64,000 nucleotides of DNA from Danio rerio. Taxonomy: Eukaryota > Chordata > Actinopteri > Cypriniformes > Danionidae. The translations under genes and the position numbers were made by a program. Each line of letters starts with the position of its first letter. The stretch's first letter is position 1. This document shows positions 21,831 to 33,814 of the stretch, piece by piece. Under the pieces are notes generated by a model. The model had not been told where the DNA came from, did no database searches, and saw only the letters and a program-made list of their open reading frames with translations. Where the stretch lies: the NCBI RefSeq assembly GCF_049306965.1, contig NC_133190.1, positions 44,598,501 to 44,662,500 of the forward strand, written 5' to 3'.

Positions 21831-23045
21831 TTTGTAGGAGGAACAACTTTCTTCTGCCATTCATTCACATCTGCAGCTGACGTCAACACAGCAGAAGCCG
21901 TTACTAATTCACCAACGTCACTCTAGAGCTAGTAATGTCTTAAGTGATGACAAAACAGCTGATTTTGCTCACATTTTAAGATTATAAGGCTGAACATGAC
22001 ATGAAATGCCATCAGTCTACAGAGATATCTCTCTACAGTCAATTTCGGTCTACAGTATTCAATTCAATTCACCTTTATTTGCATAGTGTTTTTACAATGT
22101 AGATTGTGTCAAAGGATACGGCCTGGTCCAGGATTATGGAAACCTTGGGATTGTCTCATCGCTGATTTTTGATCAGTGGCGCTGCATAGTCTGAGGGCCT
22201 CGGGATGAGTATTCCCAGGTGGAAAAAGAGAATAAAGAGAATAATTAGCGTAGCTTCTGTTCATAGTGTATATAAACAAGATGCAAAAACATGCATTGGG
22301 CACATTCATCTATCATACCGCTGAGTGATGCACTGAGTGTATGCTTTAAAAAGATAGGTCTTTAATCTAGTATTTCTCTGTTGCAATCGGTATATTGTGA
22401 AAGATAACAGGAATGAAAAAAAAAGAAACAGAAACTTCCTCTCTTCTTATTGGCCTTTATGCGTTACTCCCAAGTGCTGATAACTACATACATGCCAGTC
22501 AACGACAATGAGTAGGAAAAGAGAAAAGAAAAAACACTCAAACATCCGTCGCAAAATAAAAGTTACATCATTGAAAAAAAAAAGAATGATACAGCGGTAG
22601 AGCAACCATCACACTTCTCCCCAGAGCTCGCTGAACTGAACTGAGCTTCCATGCATGCGTGCTTACATCTCAAAGGTAAACAAACAACCACAGAAGAAGT
22701 CCTCTTAAAGGGAACATTACATGTATATACAACTCATATCAAACATTAAGCGACCATTAAAATATCACAATAACTAACCTAAAAAAAAAGCAATGCAATC
22801 ACTCCCAGACTGCTGTTGTGTTTGCGATAAGGAGGGGGTGTTTGGGGGTAAGGTCTCTGAATAACACTGTAGAGAACCCGGAAAGGAAAGTAACTGTATT
22901 AAAATAGGCACTGTCCTTATAAATAAAATGCATAGTTGCAATCTATACAAAAGAGAGAGATCGACTTCAAATATCACTTACCAGTTTAATAATGATTTGA
23001 TCAGCTGTAGTTTATTCATTCCTGGTACCCGTCACAATATATCAT
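21831..23045. other. Intergenic between NLR-1 and NLR-2; LINE/SINE-tail scrap, no gene
   Basis: 22055-22112 is a common fish repeat tail (CACCTTTATTTGCATAGTG, minus orientation), also present at 29365-29440 and 44697-44800. The remainder, including a G-rich patch at 22830-22850, has no recognised coding or RNA content. Confidence 0.45.
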
Positions 23046-23049
23046 ATGT

Positions 23050-23965
23050 GCGCCCATGTTCTGGTCTAAAAAAAAAAGAGGTATGTTAAGGCACATTGCT
23101 GGCGCGTTGCTATTTTGAGGAACTAAACAGACTGTTCAATAGACCAGCTAAGAGGAGGTCTAAAGTCTAGCGCAGAGCGCGTTAGTTGTGCGTCTCACTT
23201 ACACATTGCTTAATACTAGCAGGATGTACAGCAATACACAAATATCTTTACAAATGAAAAAGAATTAAGGGAAGAAAATATTACAATAATTATTACTTTT
23301 TACACAAATATAAAACCGATATCTCCATGCTTTTATTTGAAGAGGCTTTTCCTGTTTATTCATGACAATTTGCTTTTGTATAATGTTATTATTATTAGCA
23401 GTATTATCTATTATATCCATATTTATATTTGTTTTATTAAAAACAAGCTTAGATTTTTCCACCTGTCAGGTTTTAAACCATATGGGGCCGAACAGGTGCA
23501 TTTGGATATAACTTTTTGTTATTATTGTTCATTTATTCCTTTGCTGGAAATTAGAACTGAATTTAGAAATAGTTTTAAAACAAATCAAAGCTTTTAGTTT
23601 TTCCACTTACAAAGTCCGCCATGTAAAAAGCAAATGCGCTATGGCGCGATGCAACTTTTTAAGGGAATGGGAGATGAGACTCTGATTGGTTTATTCCCAA
23701 AACACACCCATAACTCATTAAGAGAATAAGCTCAACCCAGTTAGAGCATGTGTTGCAGTGGAGAGCAGATTTTTCCGTCCCTTAAAGTGGATTCTGACAG
23801 GCCCTTAATGTTTTTAAACCCTGCGCTTTACGCCTAGATTGTTAAAATAGAGCCCCTAGTCACAAGGTCCAAAGCACAGGGCGCAAAACCAACAATGCGC
23901 CTTAACACACCTCTTATCTAGACCGAAACACCCATCAGTCTACAAAGTGGCGCAAATGGATTTGC
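23050..23965. mobile_element. DNA transposon remnant with GCGCC-rich ends
   Basis: GGTCTAAAAAAAAAAGAGGTATGTTAAGGC at the left (read in parts) is mirrored by GCGCCTTAACACACCTCTTA near 23898. The inner sequence 23330-23900 matches 41276-41930 in the NLR-3 intron, so it is a family. Non-coding. Confidence 0.6.
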
Positions 23966-24473
23966 TATTTAAACAGCGTGACAGAAAATGAGAAAATTAT
24001 GATCTGAAAATAGCAAGACATCATAGAAACACTTCTTGTGCCTTATTGCGCCCGGTGTATGATAGGGCACAATATCTTCTTAACATATATAATTAATAAC
24101 TTTGCAACTGTTTAGATTGTTTCAGGTAATCTGTAAATCTGTGATCTGTGAATTTGTTATAAAACATAAAATACATGTGTGCCTTTTCTCATCCTCCACT
24201 TTTACTTTTATGAGTAAACTAGGTACTTTTTTGATCAAAACATATGAATACGTCTATTCAGACACTTTTAAAAACAAGTCCTTACACAACCTCACAATAA
24301 GTGAACTGTGCAACTAACCAGGAAATACCTATGAACTAGTTAAACAAGTTTCAGTCTTGTATGCTTTTGTTATCCTCCCTCACTCCTCGTCATTTGCTTT
24401 TTAAAATCTTTTGCGAAAGTTCTCGCAGTCTTTAGTTATGAATTTTTAAAAAAACTATCTAGCAAACATCATA

Positions 24474-24899
24474 ATGAAAGCTGGAGACGACAATGAAGAA
24501 AGAAGGTAAGATTTCAAATATATATATTTGCGTGAACTTAAATTCAAGTGAAACCAAAAGTATAAAGTTAGTATAAATTATACTGCTTACCAACCTAGAA
24601 TAGCTATTTACATTTTGAATTCTATTTTTATATTGCAAAAAACCCTAACCTTCTAAAAATATTAGAGTGAATATGATGTTTAGTGAAGTGTATCTAACAG
24701 CATTTAGCTGTTGAGATCAAATTCACCTGTGCTCAGTTTTTTATCCTTGAAGATCAGATAAGTAATTGAAAACACCTATTCAGTTAAAAAAATAAAGATT
24801 TTCAGTTATCTATTTACCTCTACGTTTTCATGTGGCTTAGATTAACTGTTGGTTCTGATTATATATATATATACACATACTGATTATATATACACACAT

Positions 24900-24945
<46 letters not shown>

Positions 24946-26520
24946 CTTTTTAACTAAACATTACTAAAAGCAACAATTAAATTTGCTGCAACATAATTTT
25001 CTTCTCTAAAGTTAAAGATTGTGTTGCTCTTTCAGAGCTCAGACAAAATCAGGCTCATTTGTTCCCAGTGTTGTGTCCATAAAAAGTGACAAATCGATGA
25101 AAACGCCTATTGAGTTACCAAATGGACATGTTCCAGATCAAAGGTAAATATTACTGTTTTCCTACATTATTATTATTAATACTCCTATTTAAGTTTAATG
25201 CAGTGTAACATCCATTGAATGGTTTTGCATCAACTGTAAGGCAGCTAAAACATTTGTTGTTCCCAATTCTTGATGACTACAAACTTTATTTGTAAGAATG
25301 CAATCAATGTTAGCAGGACTTGACAATAACTTTTTTGATCACCAGCCACTGTGGCTAGTAGTTTTCCAATGTAACTAGCCACTCGCCATTTTCACTAGCC
25401 ACAATTTTCTTGTTGGGAAAATTTTGACATTGGCATGCTAAAATTACTTGATTTAAATTGTGTCATGTCCACATGTTTCCTTAACTTTTTTTTTTGCTTA
25501 TGACATTTTATTGCTCAACAATAAGGATTCACCCTTTTGTTCTCTGGCCACTAAACTAATTATTTCCTTGCCAAATTTTTTTTTGTGTGTCAAAAAAGCT
25601 AAATATAGCTGTATACATACACTTTTTATTCAACAAAAATGTTCTTAAAAAACAACTGACATTCAAAAAAAATATTCTCATTTATCTAAAACTATACACA
25701 GCAGTCTGTCCTGGCTAGAGGTACCAGATCATTAGGTAACTATAGATAAATGGAGAGTTGATCTCCTAAAGCAATGTTATTGTAAAGGATGACAATTACA
25801 CCATATTAACAAAAATAATTGCAAGCAAAAGAAAGCAGGTGAAATACTGTTTGCGATAGTGAAACGACGATCACGTGCACACGGTTAACGCACACGTGTT
25901 AATAATCTGTTCAAAGAATCCTTAAAGCAAAACTGGCAACAGCTGCTGCATACAAAGAAATCTGGAAATCTCTTGAAAGCAGCATGACAGTGGGCGTACA
26001 AGCATCGCTTTTTTTCAAACTATTTCAAAGAGAAACGATCGCACCAGTTGCGCAAGGAAACGGGCGCTTTTAAAAACTTGCATGCTTCACATCAGCTGTG
26101 TCTTGCTCACAATAGCCCCTTTCACACATACAGACCTTTCCGGAAAATTACCTACGCCTATTCTCCGAAAAGAGAAGTTGTAACATTACCAGTAATTTGC
26201 TGGAATGCTGCGCTGTGTGAATGCAGAAGGAAGATTGCCGGAAAGAGCGCATGCATGTCTAGAACGTGCTGACGTGAAATGTCTACTTTAGCCAATCAGA
26301 ACTGTCAGACGCATTCACGTCCGCGCAATTTATGCAAATAAAAGCTTTTGAATATTTTTCCAGACACCTTTAGCTGCTAGATGTTAGTCAGATAACATTT
26401 ATATGTTTCTTCTTAATGCCAACTGTGTAATTAATTATGGATAATATGCTTATGATAAGCCGTTGTTTGGTTACCTTCAAGCTCTGCATTGCATGTGCCT
26501 GTGAAGCAGCTGGTGAGAGC

Positions 26521-26556
<36 letters not shown>

Positions 26557-29500
26557 CATGAAAATCTTGACATGCGAAAGTGTGTCTCTGTTTTTATCGA
26601 AGTTTTTCACAACACTGTTCCATCCACAGAGTTTGTAATGTAGTCAAATGCTTACAAACACAAGCGCAGCCGTTTAGAGGTCATTTCTGGTTTTTGATGT
26701 AAGAATTTACCGGTATTTTGGAAAGGTGTGTATGTGTGAACAGGCTCTTTTTTAAAATATCGGTAAATTTGTTCCGCCTATTTTCCGGAAAGAGAAGCTG
26801 TAACATTACCGGTGTGTTACCGCTGTGTGAACGCAGAAGAAACATTGCAGAAAGAGAACGTGCACGTCTAGAACGCACTGGCGTAAGATGTCACTTTAGC
26901 CAATCAGAACAGACGCATTCACGTCCGCGTGGTTTATGAAAATAAAAGCCTTTGAATATTTTCCCAGTCACATTTAGCTGCTAGAAGTTAGTCAAATAAC
27001 ATTTATATGTTGATCTTAATGCCAACTGTGCAAATAATTATCGATAATATGCTTATGATAAGCCATAGTTTGTTTACCTTTAAGCTTTGCGTGTGCCCGT
27101 GAAACAACACAACACATATTATGTACATCTCGACATGCGAAAGTGTTTCTCTGCTTTCATCGAAGTTGTTCACAATACTGATACATCCACAGAGTTTGTA
27201 CTGTAGTCAAATGTTTACAAATACAAGTGCAGCCGTTTAGAGGTCATTTCTGGTTAATGATGTCAGAATTTACCAGCATTTTGGGATGGATGTGTGAATG
27301 CTCTTTTCCGGAAAAAAAATTTCCGTAACGTCCTCGCCTGTGTGAACAGAGCTTTTTTGAATTTACGGGTAAAGTCGTTCCAGAAATTTTCCAGATATTT
27401 ACCGGTATCACTGTGTGAAAGGGGCTAATGTCTAAATAGATTCACTTTATTTGGTGAACAAATCAAGTCTCTCATATATCTAATAAAAGACAGAAAATAT
27501 TACTTTACAATCCGCATTATACATAAATCAGATTAACATTTTTACATTAGTCAATAATATTACTGTAATTTTTAAAAAAGCTGAATAAATATATACTTAC
27601 ACACATTTACTTAAGTAAATAAACAGAATTATTGATGGGCAAAAATCTGCGGAATTCTGCGCACACATTCCGTGTGGGCCTACCGATGTCTCACCGTGGG
27701 CCTGATCATCCTCTCATTCAGTATTCACCTCATCTTTAGGAAGAGGCAGCTCTGGCAATTTAAAATTTATTTTCAACCAGCCAAAGTGGTTAGTGGGGGT
27801 TAGTCTGTCTAACCAATCACAGCTGAAATCTACCCGCATTTGGCAGGCTGGCGGGTGTTAATGTCAAGCTCTAATTGTTACCCAATATTGAGATGGATTT
27901 TGTTGTCTTTTGAAGTTTTCGACGGAGAAATAATTCACCTGAACCCAGTGTTTTGTCTCTGAAAAGTGACAAATCAATGAAAACACCAATTGAGATAAAA
28001 TATAGAGATCCTCCAGGGTATCAAAGGTAAAGACAGAATTTTTTTGTTGCTAGTTGTTACTGTGAGACAAAAAAAAAAAAGTTTTGCAAAGAGAAGTAAA
28101 AACTTTATGGTATAAATATGTAAGGTTGGTTAAAAATTCTGTCAGTTAAAAATCCATGGCTGTGATGGTTTTGACAATGTGGTAGCCAGAAAACAGTGAA
28201 AGCTAAAGTTATTTTTTCCTCAACAATTGATTTTGTTTTGTTGCTGCTTTTGGCAAAGACACCATTCACCTGATCCCAGTGCTGTGTCCCTGAAAAGTGA
28301 CAAATCAATGAAAACACCAATCGAGTTACAAAATGGACATAATCCAGGAGATCAAAGGTATGTGTAAATTATTTTACAACTTTGTGTGACATTAATAAAT
28401 TGTTTTGCGTTATTCATTTAAACACTCTCCTCCAATAAAATTAGCATCTGACAGGGGAAATGCAACACAACATGAACAATAAAAATCGGGTGTAAAAATA
28501 GTGCTGATTCTTCACTGTGTGTGTTTAGTAAATCCTGACAGTACTATTTTAACACCAATATAACTATTTGCTTTGGCACAAATTTTTGTTCAAAAGTGTA
28601 CACACTAAAACTCACAGAATCTGAATCTCACATCTCTAATAAAATATGATCTCAGTACATTTAAATATTCTTCACCTATGCAGAACTCTGATTAACACTC
28701 AACCTTAAACCCAAGTAATTTTTTGTGATCAAAATAATGTAAAATATATACAGTCGTGGTCAGAATTATTAGCCCTCTTTGAATTTTTCTTTTTATTTTA
28801 TATTTCCCAAATGATGTTTACCAGAGCAAGGACATTTTTACAGTATGCCTGATAATATTTTTTCTTCTGAGGAAAGTCTTATTTGTTTTCTTTCAACCAA
28901 CAAAAGCAGTTTTTAATTTTTTAAAAGCCATTTTAAGGACAAAATTATTAGCCCCCTTAAGCTCTATATATATTTTTTCTCGATAGTCTAGAACAAATCA
29001 TCGTTACACAATAACTTGCCTAATCACCCTAACCTAGTTTAACCTAGTTAAGTCTTTAAATGTCACTTTAAGCTGTATAATAGTGTGTTTAAAAATATGT
29101 AGTAAAATATTATTTACTGTCATTATGACAAAGATAAAATAAATCAGTTATTAAAAATAAGTTATTAAAACTATTATGCTTAGAAAAATCTTCCCTCTGT
29201 TAAACAGGAATTGGGGAAAAAATAAACGGGGGTGGGGGGGGTAATAATTCAGGGGGGCTAATAATTTTGACTTCAACTGTATATGGAAGTTATTCAGACA
29301 CAACGTCAAACCCTTTTACTATAGTATCTCACAGTATGTGATTTGTACATAATTAAAATTTTTATTCCTTTAGCACTTTTACAATGTAGATTGTGTCAAA
29401 GCAGCTTCACAAAGAATATCATAGTAAATTGATACTGTGTCAGTCCAGTTTTCAGAGTTTTCACTGCTAAGAGTCCAAACACTAAAGAGCAAATCCATCA

Positions 29501-31381
29501 ATGCGCAGCCCCACAAGTCCCGAACCATGCAAGCCAGTGGCGAGGAACAAACTTCACCAATTGACAAAAGTGAAAAAAAAAAAAAAAAAAAAAAACTCAA
29601 GAGAAATTTGGCTCAGTAGGGCATGATTGCAAACCAGGCACGCGAACACATAGTGCTTAACTTTTGTAAAAATAAAAGTAAGTGCCCCCGCTCTTCAGTT
29701 TCACGATCGCCCCCAACCCTACCCCCTGGCCTTCAGTTCGCGATCACATCCATCTACCCAATACGCTCTTCAGTTCGCGATCGGAGCTCCAGCCCCTGAC
29801 CCTGCACATGCCCCCTGGAAGGTCTCTGCATGGGCCTGCTGCAAACTTTCCCCCCCAAAATGAATTTGTTGTTACAAAATGTTGAGACTTTGTTGTCTTT
29901 TGCAGTTTTAGAGAAAGATACAATTCACCTGATCCCAGTGCTGTGTCCCTGAAAAGTGACAAATCAATGAAAATACCAATTGAGTTAAAAATAGGAGATG
30001 CTACAGAGAATCAAAGGTAAATATAAGTTTTAAAAGTTTCATATGACATTAAATAAACAATGTGGCATGATCTATTTAAAGGAACACTTAATTTTTTTTA
30101 AGTTAAGGAGTTGACTTAAATGATTTTTTTAATCCATTCAACCGATTTCTTGCGTTTAGGTAAAGGTGGCTACAGCAGTAGTTTCCTGACTATTACAGAA
30201 TGAGAGTATAGTTGCTACCAATATTGAGCTATAAAATAGTTTCTCATATTCCTTTTATCTTAATACATTATGTAACATAAATTGTAATCCAGACTGAACA
30301 CTGCATATTACTAAAACCCACTGTCAAAATTACAGTGTACATAAATCCATTTAATTAAAGTTGAAGAAATCGGTAACACTTTACAATAAGGTTCATTAGT
30401 TAATGCATTTACTAACATGAACTAATCATGAACAACACGTGTACAGCATTTATTAATCATAATTGAACATTTACTTATGCATTATTAACATCCAAGTCCA
30501 TGCTTGTTAACATTAGTTAATGCACCATGAGTTAACATGAACAATGAACTACTGTATTTTCATTAACTAACGTTAACTAACATAAACAAATACAGTAGTA
30601 AATGTATTGTTCATTGTTTGTTCATGTTAGTAAATGCATTAATTAACATTAACTAATGAACCTTATTGTGAAGTGTGACCAAGAAATCTAAGTGACTTTG
30701 TGTCTGTGCGTTGACTTTAGTTCTTTGGAGAAAACACATTTACCCAATGACACAATGAGTGCAACACAAATCCCAATTCAATCAAGAGGTGAAACAAATC
30801 CAGCACTCTAGAGGTATGGTTTCAATGGACACCAGTTCAACTGTTAGCAGATTTAAGTGTTTCCTAAATCTGAAAGTGGTTCGGAGACTCACCTCGTAAA
30901 TTTGAGTGAAAAAGGATGAGTGCAAATGATGAGATGTGAACTCTTATCAAATGCAGTTTCAGCAGTGGACAGCAGAGCATCCCTGACCCCCTACATTGAC
31001 CAATGACAAGATGTCTTCTGCTGTTTGTTCATCTAAACTAATAATTTATGAAATCTGAGGGAAAAGAATAGACATAATAAATGACAGTGAAAGCTGCAAA
31101 GAAGTCCAAATCAATAGCACAGATTTACATTATGACTAGACAAAAAATTAATGCGGTTTTGGTGTAGCTAGTGTGCTGTGGGCTATTTTAGCAGGCTTAG
31201 GTTACTTTACCTGCTTGGTTGCAGAAAAGCAAAAGAATGAGTAAGACAAGATTATGTATGTAGAGTCACTGATGTTTTGATGCTGACTTCAAAATCTTAT
31301 TTTGTCTGTAAGGTATTCACGAACAAAATATTATCAGGATATTCTGACGGCTGACAGCCTTCCTGGAAGATTCATCCATCA
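24474..31381 (+). CDS. NLR-2 N-terminal array exons
   Basis: Usable units are 25036-25143 (type A, begins [14 protein letters not shown]), 27916-28026 (type [15 protein letters not shown]) and 29906-30016 (type [15 protein letters not shown]), each with KSDKSMK and PI(E)L/I. 31313-31381 (69 bp) encodes [20 protein letters not shown], a linker shared only with NLR-3, placed directly before the NACHT exon. The exon at 27916 uses TTTTGAAG as acceptor where sister copies have TTTGCAG, a weaker site. Introns between units hold large transposons (25315-27875, 28751-29279, 30372-30680). Confidence 0.72.
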
Positions 31382-33783
31382 GTATGTTAACAGACCAATG
31401 TGATTTATGTATTTGTGAATATTGACTGTTATTGACGAATATATTTTCAACAGACAGGATTCCGAAACCCATAGACAAAAAATCCAAAGATTCAAATCAA
31501 ACATAAAACAGAAACATCAGTACATTTTTGAAGGATTTGCAAAGCAGAGAAACCCAACACTCCTCAATGAGATTTACATAGATCTCTACATCACAGAGGG
31601 TGGGAATGGAGAGATCAGAAATGAACATGAATATAAAAGGATAGAAAAATCTCTGAAGACTGCAGCAACAGCAACAATACCTATAAAATGCAGAGACATC
31701 TTTACACCTTTACCTGGACAAGACAAAGCCATCAGAACTGTGCTGACGAAGGGAGTCGCTGGCATCGGAAAAACAGTCTCTGTGCAGAAGTTCATCCTGG
31801 ACTGGGCTGAAGAGAAGGAGAATCAGGACGTCCAGCTCATCTTTCCACTTCCTTTCAGAGAGATCAATCTGATGAAGGACAAAACACTCAGTCTGTTAGA
31901 TCTTCTTCAGCTCTTTTTCCCTCAAACTAAAGAAATGGAAATATCCAGTGACAAATATAGAGTGATGTTCATTCTTGATGGTTTGGATGAATGTCGGCTT
32001 CCCTTAAATTTCAGAAGGAACGAGACTCTGAGGGATGCAAACAAAGAGACATCAGTGGATGTGCTGCTGACGAACCTGATTGTGGGGAATCTGCTTCCCT
32101 CTGCCCTCATCTGGATCACCTCCAGACCAGCAGCAGCAGATCTCGTCCCCTCTGAGTGTGTCCATCGAGTGACAGAGGTACGAGGCTTCAATGACCCTCA
32201 GAAGGAGGAATACTTCAGCAAGAGAATCAGTGATCAGAGTCTGGCCAATACAATCATCTCACACCTGAAGTCCTCCAGGAGCCTCTACATCATGTGCCAC
32301 ATCCCAGTGTTCTGCTGGATCTCAGCCACTGTTCTGGAGAAGATGTTGAGTGAAGCAGAGACTGCAGAGATTCCCAAGACTCTCACTCAGATGTACACAC
32401 ACTTCCTGATGGCCCAGATCAACATTAAAGACATGAAGTATACTGAAAAAAAAGACAAAGACATTATCTTCAAGCTGGGGAAACTGGCGTATGAGCAACT
32501 GGAAAGAGGCAATATAATCTTCTATGAGGAAGACCTGAGAGAGTGTGGCATTGATGTGGCAGAAGCTTCAGTTTACTCAGGATTGTGCACTCAGATCTTC
32601 AGAGAGGAGTTTGGCTTGTATCAGGAAAAAGTCTTCAGCTTTGTTCATCTGAGCATTCAGGAACATCTAGCGGCTCTATATGTGCACCTCTCCTTCCACA
32701 ACAATGGTGAAAATGTGCTTGAAGCACAGGAATACAGAAAGCCAGGAACAATGTTGAGCTTACACAAATGTGCAGTTGATAAAACTGTACAAATTTCAAA
32801 TGGACGTTTTGATCTTTTCCTTCGTTTCCTCATCGGACTTTCACTGCAGTCAAATCACAGCCTCCTAAAAGATCTTTTGGGGAAGAAGCCAGGCAGCTCA
32901 CTGAAAATAGAACAAACTACCGACTATCTTAAGGAAAAACTCAAATCAATCCCTTGTTCAGAAAGGGCTCTTGTTGTTTTCCACTGTCTGAATGAACTCA
33001 ACGATCATTCTCTCATTACTGAAATACAAAACTACCTGAACGCTGGAGAAATAAAAACAGACACTTTGTCCCCACACAACTGGTTGGCTCTGGTTTACAT
33101 TTTAATGACATCAAATGAGAAGTTTGAGGAGTTTCAACTTCAAAAATATGGACGACTGGACGTTGCCTTGCTCTGGCTTCTGCCTGTGATCAAGCTTTCA
33201 AAAAGGATTTTGTGAGAATATTTATAATTCAAAATCAATGTTATACATATTTACACTACAGTAATACTTTTCCACTAATTCATGCACCACAGCTCAAATA
33301 TTTTACCTTTTGTACAAAAAGTATAATACTTTATAAATAATATGGTTGACTTGCATTTCTAGGCCTGTTGCACAAAGCTGGTTTGGGTTTTTAGCCTGGT
33401 AAGTTATAATTTGTGGTCCATATGATCCAGAGTCAACAAAGAACATTTAAATCAAGCATTGTGAAACAACCCAGCGGTGCCCACACTCGGTCCTGGAAGG
33501 CCGATGATCTGGAGAGTTTAGCTCCAACCCTAATCAAACACACCTGAACCAGCTAATCAATCTCTTACTAGATATAATAAAAACTTCCTGGCAGGTGTGT
33601 TGAAGCAAGTTGGAGCTAAACTCAGCAGGACACTAGCCCTCCAGGACAGAGTTTGGACACCCTTGACTTAGCCACATCTTAAATGATTGATTTTGTCTTA
33701 CTTTGCAACTCTGTTTCTTCAACTCGTTTTGTGCAACAGGCCTCAGTTGTCAGTTGTAAGGCTCTGTATATATATATATATAT

Positions 33784-33814
<31 letters not shown>

